The notes: generated by a model from the sequence alone, not told the origin. Counted from the stretch's first letter, positions 1 to 9,457 are shown. The stretch is DNA of 64,000 nt from Vacuolonema iberomarrocanum LEGE 07170 (GCA_015207365.1 JADEXA010000011.1:1-64000), one strand, 5' to 3'. Made by a program: numbers and translations.

Positions 1-2
1 CG

Positions 3-140
3 CCCACCCTCACCCCAGAACTCTTGCTCCATGTCGATCAGCTCGTTCTACAGCGGATGGGCAGTTGTCTGGAACTTGAAGAGGTTCCTCCCGATTGTCT
101 GCGGGTCAAGTTTACGCTGCCTCTAGCGACAGTGAGTTGA
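3..140 (+). CDS. C-terminal end of an unidentified protein (partial)
   Basis: An open frame enters from the left edge and runs 45 codons to a TGA at 138-140. The visible tail is leucine- and valine-rich and reads PTLTPELLLHVDQLVLQ at its start. No catalytic motif is visible and I do not recognise the family. It is supported only by being open, on the same strand as the next gene, and of ordinary codon use. The 5' part lies outside the window. Confidence 0.45.
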   Translation, partial: PTLTPELLLHVDQLVLQRMGSCLELEEVPPDCLRVKFTLPLATVS

Positions 141-366
141 GTGAACCACAAAGACAGTGAACCACAAAGACACAAAGGAACAAAGAAGAAAGTCAGATCA
201 GAAATGGGTTGGTTGATTGATGGATCAAAGATAATCTAAGGCGATGAAATGATTCGTGATCCATTCCCCATCCGCGTTTATCTGCATTCATCCGCGTTCC
301 ATTTCCTCTCCTCTCATGTTCCCCTTTGTGTCTTCGTGCCTTTGTGGTTCTATTTAACAAAACGCT
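141..366. repeat. Spacer made of paired dispersed repeats
   Basis: The spacer starts with two overlapping copies of an AACCACAAAGACA-type word (about 143-185). It ends with the reverse-complement counterpart, CTTTGTGTCTTCGTGCCTTTGTGG (about 331-354; two short words joined here). Between them lies ATCCGCGTTTATCTGCATTC followed by a second ATCCGCGTT (about 270-299). Both word types recur between genes in many unrelated bacterial genomes. Here they form an imperfect inverted pair around a core of about 140 bp. No gene is supported inside. Confidence 0.6.
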
Positions 367-2067
367 ATGACCGATCGCATTCTCCATCTCGGTGACGCTA
401 TCAACACCGACGACATCATTCCCGCCAAGCGCGGCACCAACCCCGACCCCGATTACCTCAAGCGCTATGCCCTGGAGCATGTGATTGGCGAAGGCAAGCT
501 GCTGGAATACGACGTCATCGAAGCAGGCCACAACTTTGGTTGTGGCTCCAGTCGGGAGTTTGCCCCGATCGCCATCAAAGCGGCAGGCATTCGCGTCGTT
601 CGTGCTAAGTCCTTCGCCGAAATTTTCTATCGCAACAGCATCAACATTGGCTTGCCCCTAGAGATTCTGGGAGACGCGCAACAAAATCCCGTAGTGGAGG
701 CGATCGCCCAAGCGGGTGGTCTCTTTCCCTTCAACCAACAGCGGCGACGAGGCGAAATCACCGTTCCTCCCAGCACTACCCCATCGCGCCCGATGACGAT
801 CGCCGAAAAGCTGCTAGCGCGAGCATCGGGCAATGCCTATGTGCGCCCCGGCGAGGTGGTGTTTGCCCAAGTGGATCTGGCGATGTCCCACGATGCGATC
901 GCTGGTCCCGTGGGACAGTTGTTCTATCAGCATTTTGGGCAAGAGGCGAAGGTGTGGGCGGGCGATCGCATCGTCCTAGTCGCCGACCACTTTATCCAGA
1001 TCAACGACATCCGCACCGACCCCAAAGCGCCCGTCATGCATCAGCAAATGGTGCAGTTCGCCAAAGAACAAGACTGCCACCTGCTGGATGTCGTGTCGCC
1101 CGGTGAAGCGGCGGGCATTTGCCATGTGCTGCTGCCTGAGCAGGGCTTCATCCGACCGGGCATGGTGATTGCGGGAACCGACTCCCACAGTTGCACCTAC
1201 GGAGCCTTTGGTTGCTTCTCCACAGGCGTCGGCACGACGGATATGGCGAATATCTTTGCCACCGGGGATATGTGGCTGCGCGTCCCCGCGACCCTGCGCT
1301 TCGACCTAGAGGGCACCCTGCCGCCCCACCTCAGCGCCAAGGACATCATGCTGTTCATCCTGGGACAGATTGGCGGCGATGGGGCGATCGGTAACGTGAT
1401 GGAATTTCGCGGCAGCTTGATCGAGCAACTCCCCATCGACGAGCGCATGACCCTGGCCAATATGGCGGTGGAATGTGGTGCGATGTGCGGCATCATGGCT
1501 CCCGATGCCACTACCCGCGCTTATGTGCAGGCACGCACCCAGACGCCTTTCGAGGAAATCTTGGGTGACCCCGATGCTGAGTATGCCCACCACTACCACT
1601 TCGACTTGAGCCGCCTGGAACCCCAGATTGCCCGCCCGCCCAAACCCGACAATGTGGTAGGAATCAGTGAACTGGATGATATTCCCATCACCCGCGCTTT
1701 CATCGGCTCCTGCACAGGCGGCAAACTCCACGATCTCGCTGCGGCTGCCGCAGTCCTCAAAGGCAACAGTGTTGCCCCCAGCGTTAGCCTGTTCGTTGTC
1801 CCCGCCTCTCAGGAAGTGCGCCAGCAGGCCGAAGCCCTTGGTTACCTCGCCATTCTGGAGCAAGCGGGAGCGACCCTGCTCAAATCTGGCTGCGGAGCCT
1901 GCATCAACGCAGGCATGGGCACCCTCGGCTCCGAGGAAGTCGGCATCTACGCTACCAACCGCAACTTCAAAGGCCGCAGCGGCGATCCGACGGCTCAAAA
2001 CTATCTGGCGTCTCCAAGAACGGTGGCTTTGTCGGCGATCGCCGGAAAAATTACCGCCAACCCGTAA
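367..2067 (+). CDS. Fused LeuD-LeuC: 3-isopropylmalate dehydratase / homoaconitase family, single chain
   Basis: A 566-residue aconitase-superfamily hydro-lyase. The swivel (small-subunit) domain comes first, about residues 1-130, with GCGSSRE at 58-64. The large [4Fe-4S] subunit follows from about residue 143. Cluster ligands are visible as C449 (GSCTGG) and C509/C512 (GCGAC), and the C-terminal NRNFKGRSG is intact. IPM isomerases usually have two chains with leuC before leuD; this is one chain in the opposite order. The substrate-selecting loop after IIPA reads KRGTNPDPDYLK, not the classical YLRT. The substrate (isopropylmalate, homocitrate or another) is therefore open. No leucine-pathway neighbour is present. 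The ATG follows the repeat spacer closely. Confidence 0.85.
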   Translation: MTDRILHLGDAINTDDIIPAKRGTNPDPDYLKRYALEHVIGEGKLLEYDVIEAGHNFGCGSSREFAPIAIKAAGIRVVRAKSFAEIFYRNSINIGLPLEILGDAQQNPVVEAIAQAGGLFPFNQQRRRGEITVPPSTTPSRPMTIAEKLLARASGNAYVRPGEVVFAQVDLAMSHDAIAGPVGQLFYQHFGQEAKVWAGDRIVLVADHFIQINDIRTDPKAPVMHQQMVQFAKEQDCHLLDVVSPGEAAGICHVLLPEQGFIRPGMVIAGTDSHSCTYGAFGCFSTGVGTTDMANIFATGDMWLRVPATLRFDLEGTLPPHLSAKDIMLFILGQIGGDGAIGNVMEFRGSLIEQLPIDERMTLANMAVECGAMCGIMAPDATTRAYVQARTQTPFEEILGDPDAEYAHHYHFDLSRLEPQIARPPKPDNVVGISELDDIPITRAFIGSCTGGKLHDLAAAAAVLKGNSVAPSVSLFVVPASQEVRQQAEALGYLAILEQAGATLLKSGCGACINAGMGTLGSEEVGIYATNRNFKGRSGDPTAQNYLASPRTVALSAIAGKITANP

Positions 2068-2090
2068 CTAAACGCTTCTAGCAACCAAAA

Positions 2091-2122
2091 AACGTCAATT
2101 CACAACAACGTCAATTCACAAC
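2091..2122. repeat. Exact 16-bp tandem duplication at the 3' end of psiE
   Basis: AACGTCAATTCACAAC occurs twice back to back (2091-2106 and 2107-2122). The second copy contains the last codons and the TGA stop (2111-2113 on the minus strand) of the PsiE-like gene. Confidence 0.85.
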
Positions 2123-2707
2123 ATAGTCCTGCTGTCGGTTTGAGTCGGAAGATTTGACCGGAGCAGCATTGGGGCGATCGCTCACCTCCTCGTCCACAAA
2201 GGAGTTTTGGGATACTCGCCCCGTTGTAACTCTTGCTCGATGGCGTTCCGAAACAATTTGCTCTGGATTAATCCGGTCGAAGGTGGGAGGGAGCCATACG
2301 CGAATCACCAACAATGCGCCCAGCACCAGGAGGAAAACGCAGGCGACGATGACATGAATCCAGGGCGTTTCCAACACCCCCCGCACAATAATTTCTCGCA
2401 GCACAGAAACGATCGAAACTTCAACCGCAACCCCAATCGATACGCGATGTTCCTGCAAATAAATAATCAACAAACGAAAGAGTTCAACCAAGATCAGCAG
2501 AAACAAAATATCTGATGTAACGGGCTGAAAATCCAAGGGAGGCAGGAGTGATAAGGCCATCTCTCGCAGTTGCAAAATCATGAAACTGAACAGCCCAATG
2601 CACAAGCAAATAATGATGAAGTCCTGGACGGTTTCTAGCAGACGAATAACGCTATTGCTATTCAGCCAACGATACCAAGGAAGTGGAGGGGATTGATGGA
2701 TGCCCAT
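2111..2707 (-). CDS. psiE: PsiE-family (phosphate-starvation-inducible) membrane protein
   Basis: A 198-residue integral membrane protein with about four hydrophobic segments: residues 25-48, 65-85, 95-115 (amphipathic, with VSIVSVLREIIVRGVLE) and 118-138. The arrangement matches the PsiE family, including the basic/acidic VLREIIVRG stretch. The last 50 or so residues are hydrophilic and probably disordered. In enterobacteria psiE responds to phosphate starvation; no Pho box could be confirmed here. It converges on the fused dehydratase gene. Family confidence is good; the physiological role is unknown. Confidence 0.8.
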   Translation of the reverse strand: MGIHQSPPLPWYRWLNSNSVIRLLETVQDFIIICLCIGLFSFMILQLREMALSLLPPLDFQPVTSDILFLLILVELFRLLIIYLQEHRVSIGVAVEVSIVSVLREIIVRGVLETPWIHVIVACVFLLVLGALLVIRVWLPPTFDRINPEQIVSERHRARVTTGRVSQNSFVDEEVSDRPNAAPVKSSDSNRQQDYVVN

Positions 2708-3390
2708 GGGAATAACCTGACCAATGAATTAGGTTGATAGCAAAGCGATCGCAATTTTAGCTACAGCAATAACGCGCAGCAAAAACAAACAAACAAACAA
2801 AAGACTGTTGAAGCCATAATCATAAAAATCAAACCCACAAACTTGAGTCATCTCTATGACTATGAAAGGCTATGGAATCCAGAGATTGCCTATCAAATAT
2901 TGTGCTAACGTTCTCTGGATTCCCGCCTGCGCAGAAATGACAGCGGTGTCAATAAGTGCAATCTATGAATGGGTTCAATTTATGAGGCAATGACTCTATT
3001 CGATAGCGTAGCTATAAACCCGCCAAATTAAAATATCTCTAAAATATAAATTCTGTTTATATTTTATAATTTTTGCTTAACTCTCGCTGCTCCCTATCTA
3101 CTTCCTGGTGAGCGGCTTGAATTACCTTTAGCGCAGACTAAGACACCGATGTACATTCTGTTAGGTGCTGGCGTCGTGCATTACCTATAACAAATCCAAG
3201 TTGGGGAGTAGAGTCTTCCTACAGGAAACTCCACTCTCCAACCTAGAGCGGTGTGCAACCGCATTAAGCACAGCAACGGTTGTGTGGGCGCGGCGCGCCC
3301 CACACAACCGTACTTAACTAACGCGCATAGCGCTATAGATAAGATTTAAAGGAATTCGATGAATTGAGCGATCGCTCTAAAATTCAATCA
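2708..3390. other. Non-coding gap with a short AAAC run, a hairpin and a dispersed repeat
   Basis: No convincing gene. It holds an AAAC microsatellite (about 2781-2802), an imperfect hairpin (3201-3241, TTGGGGAGTAGAG pairing with CTCCACTCTCCAA apart from a few mismatches) and a dispersed palindromic element at 3247-3334 (listed separately). The rest is AT-rich and featureless. Confidence 0.6.
3247..3334 (+). repeat. Dispersed hairpin element, family B, copy 1
   Basis: An 88-bp element that recurs in inverted orientation at 24979-25070 with near identity. Its core is a long stem, CGGTTGTGTGGG pairing with CCCACACAACCG around a GC-only centre. The flanks GCAACCGCATTAAGCACAG and GTACTTAACTAACGCGCATA are shared by both copies. 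Short outer inverted ends (CTAGAGCG / CGCTATAG) resemble a small non-autonomous mobile element. Confidence 0.85.
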
Positions 3391-3795
3391 CTACACGTCA
3401 AAATAAAACAGAAAGAAGTTATCTCGACCTTGTGGATCGCGTGTTCCTTGAGGAAAGAATGTTTGTCCTATAACCGGTTGGTAGGCCACATTGTATTGCT
3501 TCTGAATCCAGCCTGCCAGAGTTGATTGCATAGTTTGCGGGGTATGCATGAGAGAACCTGCATACTGAATATTGGCGACTTCTATCGGTGCATTGACGGC
3601 TAAAGCTCTTTCCATCATTGCCGTAAAGGTGGTGTTTTTATTCTGAAGCATTGTATCTGCCATTTGAACGACAGGCATGAGGGCTTCGGGTTCCAACTTT
3701 TCGGCTGTAATAGCGAGAATATATATCCCTTTGATCGTTAGATCTGAGGAGACTGAAGGATTAGTAACAGGCTTTTCTTGAAAATTATCAGACAT
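3391..3795 (-). CDS. Hypothetical protein, 134 aa
   Basis: I do not recognise this protein. It is soluble and mixed alpha/beta in appearance, starting MSDNFQEKPVTNPS and ending in an aromatic tail, FFLFYFDV. There is no signal peptide or cysteine motif. The frame extends upstream to a TTG at 3861, but that extension runs into a 22-bp palindrome. The ATG at 3793-3795 is therefore preferred, although no strong ribosome-binding site precedes it. Dispersed repeats lie on both sides. Whether it is functional is uncertain. Confidence 0.55.
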   Translation of the reverse strand: MSDNFQEKPVTNPSVSSDLTIKGIYILAITAEKLEPEALMPVVQMADTMLQNKNTTFTAMMERALAVNAPIEVANIQYAGSLMHTPQTMQSTLAGWIQKQYNVAYQPVIGQTFFPQGTRDPQGRDNFFLFYFDV

Positions 3796-3860
3796 GTGGC
3801 GTTTGTAGTTGTAAAGCTGAGCCAAGCGATAGCTAAGTACCTCGGTATAGTTAAAAACCA

Positions 3861-3913
3861 AACCCTAAAACCCTGCGCCGCCCGCGCAGCAGGCGGCGCA
3901 GGGTTTTAGGGTT
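3861..3913. repeat. Perfect 22-bp-arm palindrome
   Basis: The arms 3861-3882 and 3892-3913 are exact reverse complements with a 9-nt loop. Each arm has an AT-richer base (AACCCTAAAACCC) and a GC-rich tip (TGCGCCGCC). It lies between the hypothetical gene and 5-oxoprolinase, which are divergent, so it is not a simple 3'-end terminator for either. Confidence 0.9.
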
Positions 3914-4049
3914 CTAGGTTTAATTACACCTACCGACTTACGATTCATTGACAGCATCACCGTTTTGGGAAAGAGCTTGGCAGAATATATGGGCGCGAAG
4001 CATGCATAGACCATGCATAGACATTTATTAAAAAGCGGTTGGAGCGGTT

Positions 4050-7000
4050 ATGGCAACGTCGGGTGCAACAAGTGCGGGACAATGGCAGTTTTGGATTGAC
4101 CGGGGTGGCACGTTTACCGACATCGTGGCCCAGAGTCCGGCAGGGGAGCTGGCCGTCCATAAACTGCTGTCCGAGAACCCCGATCGCTATCCTGATGCGC
4201 CCTTGCAAGGAATTCGCGACATTCTGGGGCTAGCAAGCGATGCGCCCATTCCAGCGGAGCAGATTGCTTGCGTGAAGATGGGCACCACGGTAGCAACCAA
4301 CGCGTTATTGGAACGTAAGGGCGATCGCACCCTGTTGCTCATTACCAAAGGCTTTAGGGATGCGTTGCGGATTGGCTACCAAAACCGCCCCGACATTTTT
4401 GCACGGCAGCTTGTCTTGCCCGAAATGTTGTACGAGCGGGTAGTGGAGGTGGATGAGCGCCTCTCGGCTCGGGGCGAAGTGCTGATTTCCGTGCGTCCCT
4501 TGGTGAGCGGGCTGCTGGAGGATTTGCAGGATGCTTATGAGGCGGGGATTCGTTCCTGTGCGATCGTGCTGATGCATGGCTATCGTTACCCGGCTCACGA
4601 AAAGCAAGTGGCCGACCTGGCGCGACAAGTCGGCTTCACCCAAGTATCCGTTTCTCACGAAGTTAGCCCACTGATGAAGCTGGTTAGTCGTGGCGATACC
4701 ACTGTGGTGGATGCCTATCTTTCCCCTATCCTGCGGCGTTATGTCGATCGCATCGCCGCCGACATCCAAAGCAAGGATCAGGGCAAGCCAGAAAGCGCAG
4801 AGCTTGCAAGAGAAAACCCTTCACCCTCCACCCTCCACCCTTCATCCCCCCGCCTTATGTTCATGCAATCCAACGGAGGGCTGACGGATGCGCGGCTATT
4901 TCAGGGAAAAGACAGCATTTTGTCGGGGCCTGCTGGGGGTATTGTAGGTGCCGTGCAAACCAGTATGCGGGCAGGGTTTGACCAAATTATTGGCTTCGAT
5001 ATGGGTGGCACCTCCACTGATGTGTCACACTTCAACGGCGAATATGAGCGCACCTTCGAGACGGAAGTGGCGGGGGTGCGGTTGCGATCGCCCATGATGG
5101 CCATCCACACCGTTGCAGCGGGGGGTGGATCCATGCTGCAGTTCGATGGCTCTCGCTACCGGGTGGGGCCTGAATCGGCGGGGGCGTATCCAGGGCCAGC
5201 CTGCTACCGCAACGGAGGCCCCCTGGCTGTGACGGATTGCAACGTGATGCTGGGCAAAATTCAGCCGGAGTTTTTCCCCAAGGTCTTTGGGGCCAATGGA
5301 GACTTGCCATTGGATGGAGAAGCGGTACGACAACGGTTCACTGCACTGGCGGAAGAGATTCGACTGAAAACGGGAGGTGTGCGAACGCCCGAACAGGTGG
5401 CAGCGGGATTTTTGGCGATCGCCATCGAAAAAATGGCCAATGCCATCAAAAAAATCTCTATCCAACGGGGTTATGACGTCAGCGAATATACCCTCTGTTG
5501 CTTCGGTGGCGCGGGGGGGCAACATGCCTGCCAAATTGCCGATGCGCTGGGGATGACGCAGATTTTCCTGCATCCCTACGCTGGGGTATTGTCGGCCTAT
5601 GGCATGGGACTGGCCGATGTGCGATCGCTTCATGAACGAGCGATCGAGGCCGAGTTAAGCGACGTGCTTTTGCCTGATCTTGAAATGGCTCTGGCTACCC
5701 TCGCCACAAGTGGACGCCAGGATCTGACTCAGCAGGGGATTGAATCGGTTCCCCTCCGTCCGTTGGATTCTGACGAACGAGTGCAGGTTGTGGCAAAAGT
5801 GCATCTGCGCTACGCGGGCACTGATTCTGCATTGGCCGTAGATTGGGGCGATGTTACATTCCTGCGCGACCAATTCGAGGAGCAGTATCAGCAGCGCTAT
5901 GGCTTCACCATGCCTCACAAAGGGTTGGTCGTCGAAGCGGTTTCCGCTGAAGTCATTGGCCACATGCCTACTCCATCTGAACTCGCCCACCCCACTCCCC
6001 GCACTAAGCCCCTCCAGCCCGTGACCATGGTTCCCATGTACAGCGGCGATACCTGGCACAACACCCCGGTCTACTACCGCACCGACCTCCACCCCGGCGA
6101 TCGCCTTTCCGGCCCCGCCCTGATCATCGAACCCACCAGCACCACCGTCGTGGAACTCGGTTGGTATGCCACCCTCACTCCTCCCGCCACCCTCCTTCTC
6201 ACCAAATCCCAAACCTCTACCCACCCCACTCACGCATCCACCCATCCACCCACCCAAACTACCCCCGACCCGGTGATGCTGGAGATTTTCAACAACCTGT
6301 TTCGGGCGATCGCCGAAGAAATGGGGGTCACGCTACAAAACACCAGCTCCTCCGTCAACATTAAAGAACGACTCGACTTTTCCTGCGCTCTATTCGACAG
6401 CCAGGGACAACTGGTGGCCAACGCTCCCCACATCCCCGTCCACCTTGGCTCCATGAGCGAAAGCGTCCGCAGTCTCATCGACTCTGGCAATCTCCTCACC
6501 CCCGGCAGCGTTTACGTTTCCAACAATCCCTACAACGGCGGCACCCACCTCCCCGATATCACTGTCATCACTCCCGTTTTTGTAGAGCACGCAACCCACC
6601 CCCTCTTCTACGTTGCCTCTCGCGGACACCATGCCGACATTGGCGGCATCACCCCCGGCTCTATGCCACCCGGTAGCCAAAGCATTTTGGAAGAAGGGAT
6701 TTTGCTGGACAATGTGCCCCTGGTGCAAAACGGGCAGTTTTGTGAGGCCGAAATTCGAGAACTCCTCACCCGCAACGAATATCCTGCCCGGAACCCAGCG
6801 CAGAACCTAGCCGACCTCCAGGCACAGGTCGCCGCCAACGAGCGGGGAGCACAGGAGTTGCAAAAAATGGTGCGCCACTATGGGCTAGCGCAGGTGCAAG
6901 CCTACATGCAGCATGTGCAGGACAATGCCGAGGAATCGGTGCGGCGGGTGATTACAGTGCTATCCGATGGGCAGTTCACCTACCCGATGGATGATGGTAC

Positions 7001-7793
7001 CGAGATTCGGGTGGCGATCGCCATCGATCGCCCCAACCGCTCTGCCACCCTGGATTTCACCGGAACTTCACCTCAGCAGCCCACCAACGCTAACGCCCCC
7101 CTTGCTATCTGTAAAGCCGTAGTACTCTACGTCTTCCGTAGCTTGGTGGATGACGACATCCCCCTCAACGCCGGATGCCTGAAACCGCTGAATCTCATCG
7201 TGCCAGCGGGCTGCTTGCTCAACCCCCGCTATCCGGCAGCGGTGGTGGCCGGGAATGTGGAGACCTCGCAGGCGATCGCCAACACCCTCTACGGCGCACT
7301 GGGCGTCCTCGCTGCCAGCCAGGGCACTATGAATAACCTCACCTTCGGCAATGCCCAGCACCAATATTATGAAACCATTTGCGGAGGCTCCGGCGCAGGC
7401 CCCACCTTTGATGGCACCGATGCCGTGCAAACCCACATGACCAACTCCCGCCTCACCGACCCCGAAGTGCTGGAATGGCGCTACCCCGTTCTCCTCGATC
7501 GCTTCGAAATCCGCCCCAACAGCGGCGGCCACGGCCAACACCGAGGCGGTCACGGCGTCATCCGTCGCATCGAATTCCGCCAACCTATGACCGCTGCCAT
7601 CCTCTCTAGCCACCGCAAAGTCGCTCCCTTCGGCCTAAACGGTGGAGAGTCGGGGGCGATCGGCCAAAACCGCCTAGAACGGGAAGATGGCCAAGTCGAA
7701 ATCCTCAAAGGCCGCGCCCAGGTCTCTGTTAACCCCGGTGACCACCTCATCATCGAAACCCCTGGCGGCGGCGGCTATGGCACAGTGGAGTAA
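4050..7793 (+). CDS. oplAH: 5-oxoprolinase (ATP-hydrolysing), HyuA-HyuB fusion
   Basis: A 1247-residue enzyme that opens 5-oxo-L-proline to L-glutamate with ATP, closing the gamma-glutamyl cycle. The HyuA-type domain spans about residues 10-710, with [10 protein letters not shown] near the start and [10 protein letters not shown] at about 316-325. The HyuB-type domain runs from about 740 to the end and finishes in TPGGGGYG. The two are joined by a Thr/His/Pro-rich linker (about 720-739) coded by a CCACCCA-type repeat. A second small insert (about 255-268, [13 protein letters not shown]) comes from a CACCCTCC repeat. The start has GGAG six bases upstream. Gamma-glutamyltransferase lies 5 kb downstream on the same strand. 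The related N-methylhydantoinase or acetophenone carboxylase activities are less likely given the single-chain layout. Confidence 0.88.
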   Translation: MATSGATSAGQWQFWIDRGGTFTDIVAQSPAGELAVHKLLSENPDRYPDAPLQGIRDILGLASDAPIPAEQIACVKMGTTVATNALLERKGDRTLLLITKGFRDALRIGYQNRPDIFARQLVLPEMLYERVVEVDERLSARGEVLISVRPLVSGLLEDLQDAYEAGIRSCAIVLMHGYRYPAHEKQVADLARQVGFTQVSVSHEVSPLMKLVSRGDTTVVDAYLSPILRRYVDRIAADIQSKDQGKPESAELARENPSPSTLHPSSPRLMFMQSNGGLTDARLFQGKDSILSGPAGGIVGAVQTSMRAGFDQIIGFDMGGTSTDVSHFNGEYERTFETEVAGVRLRSPMMAIHTVAAGGGSMLQFDGSRYRVGPESAGAYPGPACYRNGGPLAVTDCNVMLGKIQPEFFPKVFGANGDLPLDGEAVRQRFTALAEEIRLKTGGVRTPEQVAAGFLAIAIEKMANAIKKISIQRGYDVSEYTLCCFGGAGGQHACQIADALGMTQIFLHPYAGVLSAYGMGLADVRSLHERAIEAELSDVLLPDLEMALATLATSGRQDLTQQGIESVPLRPLDSDERVQVVAKVHLRYAGTDSALAVDWGDVTFLRDQFEEQYQQRYGFTMPHKGLVVEAVSAEVIGHMPTPSELAHPTPRTKPLQPVTMVPMYSGDTWHNTPVYYRTDLHPGDRLSGPALIIEPTSTTVVELGWYATLTPPATLLLTKSQTSTHPTHASTHPPTQTTPDPVMLEIFNNLFRAIAEEMGVTLQNTSSSVNIKERLDFSCALFDSQGQLVANAPHIPVHLGSMSESVRSLIDSGNLLTPGSVYVSNNPYNGGTHLPDITVITPVFVEHATHPLFYVASRGHHADIGGITPGSMPPGSQSILEEGILLDNVPLVQNGQFCEAEIRELLTRNEYPARNPAQNLADLQAQVAANERGAQELQKMVRHYGLAQVQAYMQHVQDNAEESVRRVITVLSDGQFTYPMDDGTEIRVAIAIDRPNRSATLDFTGTSPQQPTNANAPLAICKAVVLYVFRSLVDDDIPLNAGCLKPLNLIVPAGCLLNPRYPAAVVAGNVETSQAIANTLYGALGVLAASQGTMNNLTFGNAQHQYYETICGGSGAGPTFDGTDAVQTHMTNSRLTDPEVLEWRYPVLLDRFEIRPNSGGHGQHRGGHGVIRRIEFRQPMTAAILSSHRKVAPFGLNGGESGAIGQNRLEREDGQVEILKGRAQVSVNPGDHLIIETPGGGGYGTVE

Positions 7794-7813
7794 AGCTCAT
7801 TTTGGATTTTGGA

Positions 7814-8392
7814 ATGGTCACAGCAAAAGACAATTCCCCTCAATTAACACCTGAAGAGTACTTTGCTTGGGAAGAAAAGCAACTTGAAAAGCATGAGTAC
7901 ATAGATGGTCAAGTCTATGCAATGGGCGGCGGCAGCAAAAACCACAGCCTAATTGCCGTCAGATTCATCGCTATGTTCTCCAACCATTTGGAAGGAAGTG
8001 GTTGTGAAACAGGCAACTCTGATCTTAGGGTTAACATCGCTGAAACTGATGACTACACCTATCCTGATGTCAGCGTAACCTGCGATGAACGGGATAAAGC
8101 AACAACGCAATACATCACCTATCCCAGTCTTATCGTTGAAGTCCTATCGGATAGCACAGAAGCCTACGACCGAGGCGGAAAGTTCAGAATGTACCGCAAT
8201 AATCTCGCTTTGAAGGATTACTTACTTGTTAGTTCTACCTGTATTGAAATGGATTTGTACCACAAAAACGACGCAGGCGAATGGATCATCATTAACTATC
8301 AAGAAGGTGACACCATTGAACTCAATAGCATTAATTTAAAGTTTGCGATCGAGCAAGTCTACCGCAACCTCATTCTCACCCCAGAAGCCTGA
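7814..8392 (+). CDS. Uma2-family (DUF820) putative endonuclease
   Basis: A 192-residue Uma2 protein of the PD-(D/E)xK-like fold, a family strongly expanded in cyanobacteria and of uncertain biological role. Visible family features are LTPEEYFAWEEKQ near the start, YIDGQVYAMGGGS, the acidic YPDVSVTC and IVEVLSDSTEAYDRGGKF with its conserved Asp and Lys. The ATG at 7814 is preferred to the TTG at 7802. It lies 20 bp after 5-oxoprolinase on the same strand and may be co-transcribed, though Uma2 genes are usually stand-alone. Confidence 0.85.
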   Translation: MVTAKDNSPQLTPEEYFAWEEKQLEKHEYIDGQVYAMGGGSKNHSLIAVRFIAMFSNHLEGSGCETGNSDLRVNIAETDDYTYPDVSVTCDERDKATTQYITYPSLIVEVLSDSTEAYDRGGKFRMYRNNLALKDYLLVSSTCIEMDLYHKNDAGEWIIINYQEGDTIELNSINLKFAIEQVYRNLILTPEA

Positions 8393-8430
8393 TCAGCTCT
8401 AATTTAAGCTAAAGAACACCTGAAACAATT

Positions 8431-8628
8431 ATGTTAAAACACTTTGGGCAACGGTTCGCCACGGCAAAATCGAACTTCTCGAAACCACCGATCTCCCAGA
8501 AGGCACCAAAGTCCTTGTTATACTCCTCCCCAATGACGAAGCTGACTTCTGGCAACAAGTCTCTCGACGCGGTCTGGGACAACACTGAGGACAATACAGC
8601 GTCTTTCTTAAGCACTGAGAAAACTTGA
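8431..8628 (+). pseudogene. Frameshifted antitoxin-like gene (cyanobacterial RHGKIELLE type)
   Basis: One frame begins MLK and ends SLDAVWDNTEDN. The middle, VRHGKIELLETTDLPEGTK to EADFWQQVS, lies in another frame. Together they rebuild a common small cyanobacterial antitoxin-like protein. One missing A in the run near 8437 would restore MLKTLWATVRHG. A second shift near 8545-8560 is needed to join the tail. No partner toxin follows. A decayed antitoxin is the simplest reading; a base-call error could explain one shift but less easily two. Confidence 0.7.
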
Positions 8629-8781
8629 AATTCTTGCCTTGCTCATAGTAACTGCATCTATCAGCAACTATTTACTTGGGAAAATATTAACTTCTGCTCA
8701 TCCTATGTATCTTTAGTGATCTACAGAGAAATTTTTAATGATCAATCATATCTACCTGGGACTTGAGGTTTAGACTGAAAG

Positions 8782-9285
8782 TCAAAAGGCTGAAAAGCTT
8801 ACATCCAAAGCAAACAGTAGTGTAGCAAGAAGAATTAGAAAAGTTATCAACTTAAGACAGGTAACTTTGTGGAGACGTAACTCATCCAGATTTTCAAGAG
8901 TTCCATCGCGGCTTATAGCAATATATTCCATAGAATAATTCTGATTATGATGCTTTAGTTCATCCAATAATTCACCAGCAGTGTAGGCATCACCTGTTGA
9001 CTTTGGGAATAGTCCAAACACAGATATTGCAATTGCTAATGCAAGACTAATGCTTATACTTACCTTGAATGCAGCTCCTGCGTCCCAGTCACAAATAAAT
9101 ACACTTTGAGGCAAATCAATAGTAAATCGAAGCAGAAGACCACTGAATCCAAATAAGGTTGTAATTCTTGTCTCAAGTCTTGCTATGCTGCTGCTTGTTG
9201 CTTGAAGTGAGTTTTCTATATACTGGTAAATGAGTTCAATGCTCTGTTGCTCATCTGAAATCATTAATTTAACTTTGTCTCCCAT
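8782..9285 (-). CDS. Small membrane protein with N-terminal hairpin and C-terminal membrane helix
   Basis: A 167-residue protein. An N-terminal soluble helix (about 10-40, including IARLETRITTLFGFSG) leads into two membrane segments (about 45-60 and 75-95). A soluble stretch of about 45 residues follows, then a final membrane helix (about 142-165). This resembles the layout of SLATT/PycTM-type membrane effectors of antiviral systems, but I cannot assign the family and no nucleotide cyclase is adjacent. Its ATG (9283-9285) overlaps head-to-head with the ATG of the Ser-rich peptide; an internal Met at 9264 is an alternative start. Codon use is AT-richer than in flanking genes, hinting at transfer. 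Confidence 0.6.
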   Translation of the reverse strand: MGDKVKLMISDEQQSIELIYQYIENSLQATSSSIARLETRITTLFGFSGLLLRFTIDLPQSVFICDWDAGAAFKVSISISLALAIAISVFGLFPKSTGDAYTAGELLDELKHHNQNYSMEYIAISRDGTLENLDELRLHKVTCLKLITFLILLATLLFALDVSFSAF

Positions 9286-9457
9286 GACTGAACCGAAGAA
9301 TAACTCTCATCAAGATTCTAAACAAGATACGGATAACTCAAGTTCCTCCAGTGCAACAAACTCGGACTCTAGTTCAACAAATTCTAAAGGTTCAGAACGT
9401 CCAAAGCCCAAGCCAGGAAGCAGAACTTATGACTTTGGTGCTTGTGATAAAAAATAG
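9284..9457 (+). CDS. Ser/Asn-rich 57-residue peptide with basic C-terminus
   Basis: It begins MTEPKNNSHQ, continues with a Ser/Asn/Thr low-complexity stretch (about residues 15-38) and ends PKPKPGSRTYDFGACDKK. No membrane segment or known fold is seen. Its start codon overlaps that of the divergent membrane protein on a shared CATG, so the two genes form a face-to-face pair. The ordered C-terminus after a disordered linker suggests a partner-binding tail. Function unknown; it could be a spurious open frame. Confidence 0.4.
   Translation: MTEPKNNSHQDSKQDTDNSSSSSATNSDSSSTNSKGSERPKPKPGSRTYDFGACDKK

Noticed and set aside
1306..1998. 230-codon antisense frame in the LeuD-LeuC gene
   Set aside because: A shadow of a strongly supported enzyme; composition follows the sense codons.
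5025..5633. 202-codon antisense frame in 5-oxoprolinase
   Set aside because: A shadow of the coding strand with no independent support.
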